Shown: positions 50,166-62,410 of the stretch, piece by piece
How the letters are laid out: each line of letters begins with the position of its first letter
Numbering within the stretch: the first letter of the stretch is position 1
Origin: Apostichopus japonicus
Lineage: Eukaryota > Echinodermata > Holothuroidea > Aspidochirotida > Stichopodidae
Direction of reading: 5' to 3'
DNA length: 64,000 nucleotides
Assembly (NCBI RefSeq): GCF_037975245.1
Contig: NC_092561.1
Coordinates: forward strand, 15,255,001-15,319,000
The notes under the pieces: generated by a model
Seen by the model: the letters and a program-made list of their open reading frames with translations, nothing else
Databases searched by the model: none
What the model was told of the DNA's origin: nothing
Made by a program: the position numbers and the translations under genes

Positions 50166-52181
50166 ATGCACAGATAAATCACATTTAGCATATCATTTCA
50201 TTCTTAGAGGGAAGGTAATTTCCACGTACTTGCACATTACAGATTGTTCATCTGTATTAAACTGACACTCCAATTTGAAGGCACCATGTAACAAGCAACC
50301 AGTTGAATCAAGTTAATGCTCCCTTACGATAATAAAGGAGTTTAACTCCTGATTGACTTTGTGAGAGGTCCTGGGGTAGGAGGGGGGGGGGGAGATAGTA
50401 GTTGTTAGAGTAGCAGCTCCCTGATTGTATTATGAAAGAATAGACAACACTGGGTTTTTTCTTTTCTTGTTTTTTTTTTCGGGGGGGGGGGTGGTCGAGG
50501 GGTTGAGGATCTGTTGTCTATGTTGAGCCAGGGAAAACTCCTTAGTATTGTATTTGCTCCATTGCCATATCAGTAGCTACACTATATATGTCACACAACA
50601 TACCATAAATTACAGATATCTCCCCAATTCAATGATACTAATGACAGGACCTATGATACTGTGATACAGTTATATCGATTATTCAAAATCAATGTAGTGG
50701 AATGAGAATGTTCATGTCCCTAAGACATCTGAAAAGCGAATCATTCCAATGAGATTTGTTCACAGTGCACAAGAGATTGGCATGCTTTATTGACATTTAG
50801 CTCACTACATGCTAGATAGAACATCATGAAAACCCCCAAAGAAAAAATAAATTAAACTGTTCTGCTTAACATTTGCAAACATTTAGCTAAGACTGCCGTA
50901 ACCTTTACGTACCATACTACCAACTAACAATGTTAGCATTGAAGTGTCTTCTACAACTTTTGTCCTTTTGATCAATTCTCTATTATTTGGTATCATTTCT
51001 AATTTCATTATTCTTCCAAGCCCAGCAGGAAGGATGGAAGGATGAGAAGGTTCTTCTATGTATACAATAAACAAGAACTTTTTTATGTTTTTTTTCAAAG
51101 CTGGATGTATCAACTTCCAATTGTTGGAATGCTTCTAAACTCAAAATATGTTATTTGAATCAATAAGAAGTATTTTTTGCAGTCTTCTTTATTTTTCGTG
51201 TCGCTACTATGGAGCTGACCTAATGATACGTTTGTTAGACTAAGTAGTCCAGCCAATTCGATTGGTGAGCATCTCATATGTTTACAATTTAATTGTCTCA
51301 AAACCAAAATATTTAAATAAAATGTATCTTGCAGTGCTGAAAAATTGTTGTTGTGGTGAAGTTTGATGCCTAAACTAACCCATTTAAGGAATACTAGAAG
51401 GATATATATGGTTGTACTCACAATCAAAGACCTGTGTAACTTTTGTACACCGAGGTCCAAAATTTCAAACATCATTTTCGTTTTTTTAACAATTTCACAT
51501 GTGAAAATGTCTAATATTCTTACAATTCAACTTTTTGGATCTTAAACAACTCAATCAATGCCAATAATTGAAAGTAACACCTTTGATTATTAATTTGGCA
51601 ATATAAAGAGAAACACAAGATTTCATAGGTATGTAAATGACAAAGTGTTCGGTCAAAATTTAATGCATAAATTCATCTTTTATTAAGGTACGCTAGTAGC
51701 AAATATACAACAAAATACAACTGTTCAAAATGCAGTCTTGCTCCTTTAAACCCTTTTAACAGATTTGTCATAATATGCTAAAACTTGCCTAACTGATTAC
51801 TTGTACGTATAAGTGCTAAATGCACGATAAAGCATTCTCCAGCATTGGAAAAGGTACACCATCAATGATTAAACTTTGATGAATCTTCTAAATATTTAAT
51901 AGCGCTGACAAAAAATGTTCCGAAGCAAAGACGTCGCCTAAGCTTTTATCAGTCACGTATATACAGTGCCACATGCTAAGTGATTAAGTTTCCATCTTCG
52001 TCAAAGTTTGTTTGCGTATGCTGCTAAGGCTGCAATTCGTGTTGTCTTAGGCAAGAAACCGAAGGTAAAGCCCAGGATTATTTGAGGAAAAAATTAAGAG
52101 ACTGAAAGATTACATTAGATGATCAAAATTACACCACAATTACACACGGAAAATTAAAATTTAGGCGCAAGATTTCAAAGG

Positions 52182-52216
<35 letters not shown>

Positions 52217-52537
52217 ATATATCCAAATGAAAAATTAAATTAGTCACTAAATGTGTGTTGCACCAAATTAGATGTATTGGACTAAAAGGTTTTTGTAATA
52301 TGAAAACACATCAGCAGATCTACTAATTACATTGCCCTGGGGTATTTACTTACATGTATGAAGCTGCAGCTAGCTTTGTATTTTTTTTAAATTCTCTGTG
52401 GGTTTAACAATCACTGTCCTCGAGAAAGTTAGGGGTGCATTATTTGTAGGTGTGCTAAACCCTGCTCACCTCGAGATGGTTTGGGGGATTGACATTTGGT
52501 GTGTGATTTCAATTGCCCTCCTGTTGTAGAGTATACA

Positions 52538-53093
52538 CAGTGGCCGAGCGTCCATACAGTCGGGGGGGGGGGCGAATGCTCCCCCTGGCGGACTCAAATG
52601 GACTGCTGGCGCCCTTTTCAGCTTTTTACCACTTTTTACTTTTTGGGGATTATTGACTTTTTTATTGCGCTCTCATCTACCTATTGACATTTGTCACATT
52701 TTGTTGGTGTATAATTTTCTGACAAGATGTGGTATTGTTGGCATTTACAGGTCCAAAATACCTAATAGGCACAACAGGCATTGTGTCAGGGCTACGAAAA
52801 CATGAGCACTCACAACGATACTACAGGGATTGTGATGAAGGGCATGTACTTTCAACACCCATATAAACTTCCGAGTTATCACAAATGGCGATGATACCTA
52901 TTTATTCTTCGTTTATCTGCAAATTAGCAAGGCCCGGAAAGGGTCATTTCCGGCGATCTAGGGAGTATCTTTACTCAAAAAATTTCTGTACTCTCCGCGC
53001 AAACCTGTGGTGGCGCTCTGCTTAGATAGTGTCGAAAGCGCCCCTACAGACCATTCTCGCCCCCCTTGACCAATACTCCTAGCTCCGCCACTG
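52538..53093. mobile_element. Non-autonomous hAT element, 556 bp
   Basis: It starts cagtggccgagcg and ends agctccgccactg, imperfect inverted ends, with G-rich and C-rich subterminal tracts. Perfect 8-base duplications agtataca flank it (52530-52537 and 53094-53101), the hAT hallmark. Inside, at 52915-53025 and inverted, is the ~100-base core also found at 8394-8492 and 9760-9862. Confidence 0.9.
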
Positions 53094-53565
53094 AGTATAC
53101 ATGTACATATTGTACGATGTTCCAAGACCTATAGTTACAGGCCCTCTGAGGGTAGGTTAATCACACATGTGAGACCAATTCAAGCAAGGGTGAGTTGATA
53201 AACCGAAAGCAAAAACCAAAACAAAATGGCATGAGTTGGTTGGAATGGCCCAAAGGTAAATAACCCAACACAAAATTGCAGCTTGAAGTTTCTCATTGGC
53301 AAATAACAGAGCCACCAAATTAATCTCACGAGGAAGGCGATCATCTAAATCTGAGAGTACACCAAGCGTGCATGTTGTCGTTGCAATGTCGAAATGCAAG
53401 TTTATCTGGGAGGAAGTAAGTTCATTTCATTTCCTTTTTCATCCCTTTGTATTCGGTAGGAAGTATAAATATTATTTTCTCCTTCTCTCTCTCTCTGTTT
53501 TTGTTAGTGACAACATTATGCGACTTTAAAACTATACTGAAAGGTTTTGAAAGAGCCTATCTTAC

Positions 53566-53625
53566 CGCTTTTGAAGTCAGTAATTCTTTGACCTGTTCCT
53601 GTATGTCCTCAAACTGCATGGATTT
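53566..53625 (-). CDS. Coiled-coil gene, exon H (end of coiled coil 1)
   Basis: 60 nt, phase 0 to 0, acceptor tctctctgcag, donor gtaaga. It encodes KSMQFEDIQEQVKELLTSKA (residues 206-225). The next exon follows after a 13-kb intron. Confidence 0.8.
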
Positions 53626-53939
53626 CTGCAGAGAGAGAGAGTAAAAAAATATCATAAATATGAAGTAACTTTACCTTAAAATAATTATATTGAAATAGGG
53701 CTGGTGAATTTTGCTGATGCTATACTTTCAGTATAAGATCAATTACTGTTTTCCTTTTACAGCTATGAAGTTACATCTACTGTATAGACAACATGTTTTC
53801 CACACTACATCATTAAGGGTATCTGTTTGGAAGTGCAAAATGAGCTTCATCATATTTATGCATACAGTTTGTAACTTCTGTAATTTAAGACACCAGTCAC
53901 CAAGTTGGGACAATTTATTCACTATACTGTTCTGTCATG

Positions 53940-54180
53940 TCCTGCTTCAGAGCATTCATATTGTCAGTATGAGCAGTATGAATATCATGGTTCTATCAGA
54001 TTAAGGTTAGGAACTGTTCATACTGTCAGTACGAGTGCTTTGAAGCATGATATGGGAGGACAGTATAGAGCAGTTTTAGCATTAAGAATCAGATCAAAGT
54101 TAGGAACTGTTCATACTGTCAATACGAGTGCAATGAAGCATGATATGGAAGGACAGTATACAGTGGTATATAGAATAGTA
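53940..54180. repeat. ~92-bp satellite, locus 2
   Basis: Two good units (54007 and 54100, ggaactgttcatactgtca to tatgggaggacagtatagag) and one decayed unit upstream match the array at 6930-7380 in the same orientation. Confidence 0.88.
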
Positions 54181-55321
54181 CTAGCAATAGACTGGCTGCA
54201 CTAGTTCATTAATGTTCCGAGGTCCTCATCTATAGCAATGGGCAACAATTAAATTATATTTACAAACTACTGCTGACATTTTACATTTTTGTGACAAATT
54301 TCAAAAGTCAAGGGTCTTCAAGCCATTTTCTTTTCAAAATCAAAATAGCTTGTGTTTGACTTGAATATATATATTCACTTAAGTGTTTTAAGTACTGATC
54401 AAGCATTACCATTACCATGAATATGCAAAGCACTTCAGGTGAGTTATCCCATGTGAACAACTGTAGTTACCATTTTGAAGTCTTACAGTTTGTTTTTATG
54501 TTATCGGTGTTAATGTGTGTTTGTTTATTGATAATTTGACAATTTTAGCCACTTCTTTGATACCTTGAAGTTAGAATTTACTTCCTTTAACCCTCATACT
54601 CTCGCATTTCATTGCTCCTTTAAAGCAGCCTGATGAATCATCATCCACCCGGTAATTGCGATCACAAGCTAGAAACGTAAGATCCACCTTCCCAATTGCT
54701 CAACAACCCCAGGTTAAGCTAGGTGTTTTCAGCAATATATAAAGTCTTATAAGGTAAAGGGCCCCTGAAATCAAAAGGGGTTGGCTGCTCTTGGATAAAC
54801 TTCTCACTAGGCTCATGTTGACTTGACCTTTTCTTAGGCCTTCTTCACACTTGGAAACACAAGGGGAATCAGAATAGTGTTTTTCCTGATGAAGTAAAAA
54901 AGTTGACCCCAAGCGTGTCCACATTTGAGAACCGGTGTTGGATCAAGGTCGAACAAAAGAACATTTTGCACACGAGACAATTCTCAATGGTACTCAGCTA
55001 GTTATTTAGTAAACAGTCCCGCAGCCTTTAGACTCTCCTTGGTCTGTGTTTATGTGACCAGGGCAAGCTATCAGAAATCTCCTGTTGTAGGATCCTTCAG
55101 CCTTCACACATCTTGATCCCCAGCGCAGGGTCAGGATACTCACTAAAGTGAGATCATGATTGTGAAGAGGTGTGATCATGGGTACGATATCATTCACACT
55201 GCAAAGTTTAATCCCCCCCCCCCTCCTTGCAGTAACAGATCCTCCTTGTATTATTAAATGTGAACATGGCTTTTGTTTATAACTGTTCAGCGCCCCTGTC
55301 TGACATAGCAGTCACACTCAC

Positions 55322-55378
55322 CTCGGCAAGCTCTACACTCTGCAGGGCCAGTTTCTCTTGAGTCACCTGAAATTCTCT
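55322..55378 (-). CDS. Coiled-coil gene, exon G
   Basis: 57 nt, phase 0 to 0, acceptor ccatgttag, donor gtgagt. It encodes REFQVTQEKLALQSVELAE (residues 187-205), continuing coiled coil 1. Confidence 0.78.
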
Positions 55379-55679
55379 CTAACATGGAAACAAAAATGAA
55401 CCAAGGAAAAGCTGAAAACATATCTAGCAATGGATAATAAAGCTTCCTGCCATGAACTGAAATAAGCGTCACTGCAGTACATTTATACAGAATGACAGGA
55501 CTGCAGTCAACTGCATAACTCATTACAGGATGATTTATGGCAGCAGTTAATTCTTGATATGTAATAGTCTAAGAAAATGAAAAAAATAAATGAGTGCTAG
55601 TCATGTTTCTACAGTTATTCTCGTTTTCAAGATTTTCACCTTAAAAATATGCTCTGGAATGCTCCTTTAAGGCTAATTG

Positions 55680-55885
55680 ATGATGATGATCATTGATTAG
55701 ATCGGATGGTGATGATAGTGATGATGATGGTGATGACAATGATGGTGGTGATGATGATGGTGATGGTGATAATGGTGGTGATGGTGGTGATAATGGTAGT
55801 GATGGTGGTGATAATGGTGGTGGGTATGTTGATGATGATGACAATGACGATGACGATGGTAGTGGTGATGATCATGATGGTTCCT
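55680..55885. repeat. GAT/GGT trinucleotide tract
   Basis: About 200 bases of gatgatggtgat-type triplets, open in nearly every frame on both strands (Asp/Gly, Met/Val, His, Ile/Thr). No splice evidence ties it to the gene. Confidence 0.95.
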
Positions 55886-56533
55886 TAGTGCAAACCTAAA
55901 CATTGATATTAATCCTTATTTTTAATAAATTCTCAAAACTCAACCAAAGCATGTTCTCTGTAGGGTCAGGATACTCCCCTAAAGTGAGATCACGATTTGT
56001 GTGGGTGCGATCCTGAGTAGGCTAGCGTTCACACTAAGAATTTTGTTATCAACAACAGAGCACTCATGAATGGCATTGAGCACCATATTTGTCTGTGACA
56101 AATTTAGATCGTGAACATGTCATGTAAGGGCATAATCGTCCAATGGTTTTTCCACATTACGTATTTTGTTGCTTCTGAGGAACTGAACTAACGGTCTGTG
56201 AATTAGACTGTATAGCCCAGTCACTTTTTTAGATTGATGAACCTCAGCTGTATAAAGGATCACCTTTCAAAACTTAAAAGTGTTGTAGAAATACAACCTG
56301 AACTCATAGATGTGTTTCTTATTATAATGCTCGGCAAGTTATCAAAATTAAAATTTTGCCTAAAGTCATGCTTCAACCACAAATACGTATTTGAAACAAA
56401 CTGTTTACAAAACTCAAATTCCATTGGTATTGGGAAGATATGTCAGAATGATGATTGGGGGCAAGGGTAGGGGGGTGGATCTCTTGATGCCATGACCAGA
56501 ATTAATATGGTAATAAGTTACACTTCAACTGAC

Positions 56534-56611
56534 CTCTAATTTATTCATTAGTTGTTGCATTTCATCAATTGTCGATTTCTTTTCATCAATGTCAGAATAG
56601 GCTTGTTCAAT
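56534..56611 (-). CDS. Coiled-coil gene, exon F
   Basis: 78 nt, phase 0 to 0, acceptor tttgtttcag, donor gtcagt. It encodes 26 residues (161-186) starting IEQAYSDIDEKKSTIDE, a coiled-coil segment with alternating acidic and basic positions. Confidence 0.8.
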
Positions 56612-57814
56612 CTGAAACAAAAAACTTAAGAGTTTTTTTTTCCCCTTCACATATGGCCATAACTTTCACATAAATGACATATCACTGTCATACATTACAT
56701 ATCAAGGCTCCTTAGCCACACCTAAAATCAACACAGGGCTGTCACGTTGGCCTTATCTAATTCCTCAAAACTTTACAAGTTGTAATCTCTGACTGCAGTC
56801 CAGTAACAGTACCTTGAGCACATCACTTGTAGTAGATACTATCTTGTTTGTAATTATTGAAAAGTGATCGTTTGAAACAAATTTACAAGGTTGAAGTCAA
56901 ACTGTGTAGAGCACCATAATTTTTTTTTATCTAAAGAGTGTTTGGAAAACGGCAAAACTGAACATGGAACTTTTAACTGGTCAATAGCCGAGCGTGTCGG
57001 GATGAATATGCATTCAGACTGGTTTTGCATGCTTGTTCGCAATTTCACACAATCATGCTACTTTGCCTCAGAGCTCTGTAGAAAGTACAGACCACGTACA
57101 TTAGGACCGATACGACAGCGTACTCCGCTGAAATGCTGGAGATCCCATATAGCAAGAAACATCAGGAAGAAGTAAAAACATGCGATAATTTAAACCAATC
57201 TTCCATGAAAAAAAAAAAAGGAAACTTGGAACAGAAATATTGTAGTTATGGAAATATCGCACACAAAAACATTCCTCACAACGTACGTGTAATCCTACAG
57301 TTAGTACTCTTCCACATTGTTGAACACATATGTGACAAGTATCTGTACTTGATGTGGCTATTGTGATGTTCGTAAGTCAATGCAATAATGAAATATAATT
57401 CCATATAACATGACAATCTTCCCTGCCTATGGCAAATACCACCTGTTTTGGGCCAAACAGGGGTAGACTGAATATCTACCCAACTTGGTAACGCCAGCCA
57501 TACGGAACACTTCTTTGCACAAATTCATGAATAAACACACAGTGTACTATTTCAGTGGTCAAGCCAAATTTGTCTTCACATACAAAAGTAGTGCTGGCCT
57601 TTAAAGCATTTGTGTTTACAATCAAATGGTGGCTGGTCAATTACTTAGGTGCGCTAAAGGATGGATCCTAATGGCAGTACTTGGGGTAGTTTGTGCTATC
57701 CAGTAACAAATTATTAATGCTCAAGTGCATTTGAGGAGGACGGTTTGTCTATAGGCAGGCTTGACCATCATGAAACAATACTGATAACAAAAGAATGTTA
57801 TTCTGAATACATAC

Positions 57815-57865
57815 CTCTTCCATCAGGTTCTTTACCCTCAATTGTAACACATCCCTCTCTTCAAC
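57815..57865 (-). CDS. Coiled-coil gene, exon E
   Basis: A 51-nt exon of 17 codons, phase 0 to 0, donor gtatgt, acceptor accattaag (somewhat pyrimidine-poor). It encodes VEERDVLQLRVKNLMEE (residues 144-160), in register with the coiled coil. It is followed upstream by an intron that holds a 51-bp minisatellite. Confidence 0.72.
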
Positions 57866-58199
57866 CTTAATGGTAAACAAGCCAAGAAAATACAGAGAGT
57901 AATGGCAAGCTGGTATTAATAACCTCCAAAAGTTTGTCCAGTTAGTCAATAACAAATAAATTTCGGTTGGTACAACCAAATATATCCTGTGTAGGTTTTC
58001 CAAGTGACACTCAATTTTTAAAATAATTCTACTTGGTCAGACCTTTCTGCCATGATCTTGCTAGTAAATAAATATCCAACTTTCCAAACTATCAGCCAAC
58101 ATAGGTTACATTCCATCAACCCTATCTCAAGTTATGGGAAAGATATTAAGATGGGATTTTTCCACTTGCAGCGTGGAATACTAAGAATGAATGAGAACA

Positions 58200-58815
58200 G
58201 TGTTGCTTTCCTACTATACTCTGAATGCTCTAACTATATTCTACATTCTAGTGTTGCTTTCCTACTATACTCTGAATACTCTAACTATATTCTACATTCT
58301 AGTGTTGCTTCCCTTATATACACTGAATGCTCTAACTATATTCTACATTCTAGTGTTGCTTCCCTTATATACACTGAATGCTCTAACTATATTCTACATT
58401 CTAGTGTTGCTTCCCTTCTATACTCTGCATACTCTAAATATATTATACATTCTAGTGTTGCTTCGCTACTATAATCTGAATACTCTAACTATATTCTACA
58501 TTCTAGTGTTGCGTCCCTACTATACTTTGAATATAATCTAACTATATTCTACATTCTAGTGTTGCTTCCCTACTATACTCTGAATACTCTAAGTATATAT
58601 TCTACATTCAAATGTTGCTTCCCTACCATACTTTGAATACTCTAACTAGGCCTATATATTCTACATTCTAGTGTTGCTTCCCTACTATACTCTGAATACT
58701 TTAACTAAGCCTATATATTCTACATTCAAGTGTTGCTTCCCTACCATACTTTGAATACTCTAACTAGGCCTTTATATTCTTCATTCTACTGTTGCTTCCC
58801 TATCATACTTTGAAC
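58200..58815. repeat. 51-bp minisatellite in the D-E intron
   Basis: About twelve units of gttgcttccctactatactc, then tgaatactctaactatattc and tacattctagt; later units are 52-55 bases with an extra aggcctata. The 51-base period is a multiple of three and keeps two frames open. Confidence 0.95.
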
Positions 58816-59120
58816 ACATCCAAAACAGAATCACAAAAAAAAACGGCAACGCTTTCTGGGTTTTATCATTGTATGAAGCTATTTTTTGTGTAGGCTACAT
58901 TTTGAGGTCGAAAGTCAAGCTCCACTGAATAACAAGTTGTTAAATTATTTACAGTTCTTTACTGTAAAGGAAGATAGTAACTCTTCATTCATTTTCTAGT
59001 TTTCCATTGAAGAAGATGTACAGTTTAGGCAATTAAATGGTTTGTGGCTCGATCAGAGATTGCTCATGTGTGGGCTTGATAGGGGAGAGCGATCAGGCAA
59101 TTTCAAGTAATGGTACTCAC

Positions 59121-59238
59121 GACAACTTGGTACTTTTGTTCTGTGTCCATGTTACTTATTTCCATGGTAGACATTGCATTTTGCAGTTCCTTGTTCTGCT
59201 CTCTGATAGATATGCTTCTGTGAGAGATAAGCTCTGAA
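59121..59238 (-). CDS. Coiled-coil gene, exon D
   Basis: The acceptor is atctttcag and the donor gtgagt; phase 2 in, phase 0 out. It encodes residues 105-143, including SIREQNKELQNAMSTMEI, a charged coiled-coil segment continuing exon C. The split Ser codon with exon C is complete, which supports the join. Confidence 0.8.
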
Positions 59239-59327
59239 CTGAAAGATATTTAATAATAAAAAAGTATTTTGATGTTTAAAATGATGGATATTGATATTAA
59301 AAGACAGAAATCAAAACAAATAGGCAG

Positions 59328-59405
59328 GTGACACAGATAACAGTGACACAGTGACACAGATAATGGTGACACAGCTAACGGTGACACAGATAACAGTGAT
59401 AACAG
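59328..59405. repeat. Short gtgacacagataac minisatellite
   Basis: Five or so units of gtgacacagataac(a/g)gt in the C-D intron, about 90 bases upstream (minus-strand sense) of exon D. Confidence 0.85.
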
Positions 59406-59833
59406 TTTGGACATAAGTTAATATGGTCTCAGATGTTGCAGTTTATGTACGAAGCCTTAATGTCTAGCTAGCTGATAGCTCTCACTGACAAAAATTTGGT
59501 GCCTACACCTCAAATAATCAAACACATTCACTGGTACGTGGTGAAAGAACATTATTAGCAGCGCCAAGGATATGACTCATATCATCTCCTCTAATATTTC
59601 ATAATCTCTAATATCTCATGATTTTATAAAACAGTCAGAATCTCTCATATCTCTCAGATGTTACAAGTGAACTCCTCGATAATATCACGTACAATTTCAC
59701 TTTCCAGTTACTCTCTCATAAGCTCATAATACATATATAGATATTAGGCCTACAAAGTGATTTCATTCGTGACTTGCCACGAAAATACCAAATTAGATCA
59801 ATCTTCTTTCAGAAGCAGAATTAATAATCCAAC

Positions 59834-59992
59834 CTTCTAAGTTTCTTCTGAACCGTGTCAAGTTCATTCAGAAGTTGCGAGTTGTTCTCCTCTGTACTCT
59901 CCATCTGGTTCTGGAGTTTGGAGTTCTGGTCGGAGAGCTTCTTAACTTGAAATTTGAAATATTCCAGCTCGTTAGTGAGGTCTGCTTCCCGA
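59834..59992 (-). CDS. Coiled-coil gene, exon C (start of coiled coil 1)
   Basis: The acceptor is tattcacag and the donor gttgga, phase 2 to 2. It encodes 52 residues (52-103) of clear coiled coil, beginning READLTNELEYFKFQ and containing KLQNQMESTEENNSQLL with Leu/Ile/Val at heptad spacing. This is the segment that most resembles, from memory, the KASH5 coiled coil (a Leu-rich run with an N-x-KLQ-x-x-METAEE-like pattern). Coiled coils give misleading similarity, so the family assignment remains weak although the exon itself is strong. Confidence 0.82.
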
Positions 59993-61531
59993 CTGTGAAT
60001 ATTCAGTAACATCATATTTCATCATTTTCATCAGTATTTGTTTGCAGAAAGACAGTTATTATCAATGATCGTGGCAAAGATTGGAGAAAGGTTCTCAGTT
60101 AATTTATTTCTGTTCTAGTGCCATATTATTAGTTGGTTTATTATTGAAACTGTCGTGCTTGGATAGTATGAATAAATCAAATCTGTCCAATAAGCTACTT
60201 GGAAATGGAAGTCTGATAGGGCAACCAACAGCACTGGTCAGAGAACAAGAGCTTTTTTATAAATTACTTTTTATTTCTCTTAAAATCTTTTCCCTGCAAC
60301 TTTCTGAATTGAATCCAACAAAACTGGGTTGTGATTCCGGTTTCATGAATATACTGTGGCTGCAGATTGCCACCTCCCCACCCCACCCCCACCCCCAGAA
60401 AGGAAGTAGATATCTAGGATTCTCACAAAGTTAGGGCTGGATTGGTAAGAGAACATTACCTTTAATCCTGTGTTCACTAACCAACAACAACAAAAAATTG
60501 TTGCTATTTTCAAATTGTTAGTAATTTTACTAAATACTAACTTGTTGTGATGTCCCTAATAATTAAAGTATACTAAATTGGTAAAATGTTGACTTCATCA
60601 CGGAATGCTAGATCAGCTACTACCCTCCTTCCACCTCTACCACCCCACTCCCTCCCCCCCCCCCAAAAAAAAATCCTTAACTGTCCAACAAATGGGTAAA
60701 CATACACAATTAAATCTCTCTGTCATCAACAGAGTTGGACAAACATGCTCTGAGCCTGGATGGCATACTAGGGGTGAAAATTTGACCAAATGTGACCAAA
60801 CGTTGTTTCGATACATATAGTAGTGGACAACCTACAAACAAGATCGCCTCATTAAGCATTACTGCATTGTTCAATACAAACAATATATGTTCGGGTTTAT
60901 TCTCACATTATTCCAATCAGCTGGTAAAGCACCCTTATCACTTGATGAAATTAAAAACTATATTTGCTTACCAAAGTCACACAAGGAATGATGAAATTAG
61001 ACACAAAGTTTGCAAAAAAACAAAATAAAACCATTTTATTTGTGTGACAGAAGTTTCCATATTGGAACAGATATGGTCTGTAATGTCATTAGGATTAGGT
61101 ACAAAATAAACCGGACCTCTTCGTTACTCACTGGTGATTACCAAATCAGGTGTGAACATTACATGGTTTGGTCAGTATATCAAGAAAAGTACAACCTAAA
61201 TACAGAAATAAAGCCCTTGCTATTTAAAGGTTATCATTCATTGCCACCAAATTTGCTAAAACTATAAATAATGGTCACTAATGCTCATACTTCCAGTAAG
61301 TAAATTGAAAAACTTTTAGCACTCTTCAATAATCATGCTAACACTGTGTGCCAATACCACATGCTTACATAAAAAAACACCTGCTCCACTGTGCAGTATG
61401 GCTGTGAATACCATACACTTTGCAAACACATTTAAGTTTCTTAAACCAACTTGGTCAACGCAAGACGGTGCTCTTCAACTTTCAATTGAGCATTTCAAAG
61501 AAAAAAGTGTTGTAATGTAAATGACACTAAC

Positions 61532-61613
61532 CTCTCTCTTCCAGTCACATCATTACTGCTTGTAGTGCTGTTTCCATAGCCGAAGATGGCATATTCGATT
61601 GGTGAAGGTAGTA
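61532..61613 (-). CDS. Coiled-coil gene, exon B
   Basis: The acceptor is ctccctcag and the donor gttagt. Phase 1 in and phase 2 out fit exons A and C. It encodes VLPSPIEYAIFGYGN followed by a Ser/Thr-rich linker ending VTGRE (residues 24-50). No known domain is recognised; it is a linker just before the coiled coil. A 46-bp satellite array begins only about 18 bp upstream of its acceptor. Confidence 0.72.
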
Positions 61614-61630
61614 CTGAGGGAGATGTAGGA

Positions 61631-62410
61631 AAACTTCACATTACTTGATACCGGTAATATTTCAAACTTAAGTGTGCAATTTCACATTACTTGATACCGG
61701 TAATATTTCAAACTTAAGTGTGCAATTTCACATTACTAGATACCGGTAATATTTCAAACTTAAGTGTGCAATTACACATTACTAGATACCGGTAATATTT
61801 CAAACTTAAGTGTGGAACTTCACATTACTAGATACCGGTAATATTTCAAACTTAAGTGTGGAACTTCACATATACTAGATACCAGTAATATTTCAAACTT
61901 AAGGGTGCAATTTCACATTACTAGATACTGGTAATATTTCAAACTTAAGTGTGGAACTTCACATTACTAGATACCAGTAATATTTCAAACTTAAGTGTGC
62001 AACTTCACATTACCAGATACCGGTATTATTCAAACTTAAGCATGCAATTTCACATTAGATACCAGTAATATTTCAAACTTAAGTGTGGAACTTCACATTA
62101 CTAGATACCGGTAATATTTCAAACTTAAGTGTGGAACTTCACATTACTAGATACCGGTAATATTTCAAACTTAAGTGTGCAACTTCACATTACCAGATAC
62201 CGGTATTATTTCAAACTTAACTGTGGAACTTCACATGACTAGATACCGGTAATATTTCAAACTTAAGCTTGAAATTTCACATTACTAGATACCGGTAATA
62301 TTTCAAACTTAAGTGTGGAACTTCACATTACTAGATACCGGTAATATTTCAAACTTTAGCTTGAAATTTCACATTACTAGATACCGGTAATATTTCAAAC
62401 TTAAGTGTGC
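61631..62410. repeat. 46-bp satellite abutting exon B
   Basis: About 17 units of aacttcacattactagatac then cggtaatatttcaaacttaa and gtgtgg. Each unit has the palindrome taccggta. Variant ends (gtgcaat, gtggaac, cttgaaat) define sub-types arranged in blocks. The array stops about 18 bases from the exon B acceptor. Confidence 0.96.

Larger units (their letters stand above)
40491..53565 (-). other. 13-kb intron between exons H and I
   Basis: It holds the polypurine tract, the long AT run, SINEs (45.5 and 49.9-50.2 kb), a TTAA MITE (47.8 kb), a tandem pair around 48140-48240 and 48300-48400 (aaatatgtaggag words), and a hAT element (52.5 kb). The remainder is unremarkable AT-rich sequence. Confidence 0.6.
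55124..56036. repeat. Pair of dispersed direct repeats
   Basis: agggtcaggatactcactaa with agtgagatcatgattgtg and a trailing ttcacactgcaa (55124-55205) recurs at 55962-56036 (agggtcaggatactccccta, ttcacactaag). This is probably one end of an old element; the full boundaries are not clear. Confidence 0.6.

Noticed and set aside
55690-55903. Asp/Gly, His and Ile/Thr repeat frames
   Set aside because: GAT/GGT trinucleotide tract, open in nearly all frames.
58052-58541. 140- and 116-residue repeat proteins on the plus strand
   Set aside because: Two frames of the same 51-bp minisatellite; intronic to the minus-strand gene.
61631-62410. CRISPR-like regularly spaced repeats
   Set aside because: Units are contiguous 46-bp tandem repeats with no unique spacers, in a eukaryotic intron.
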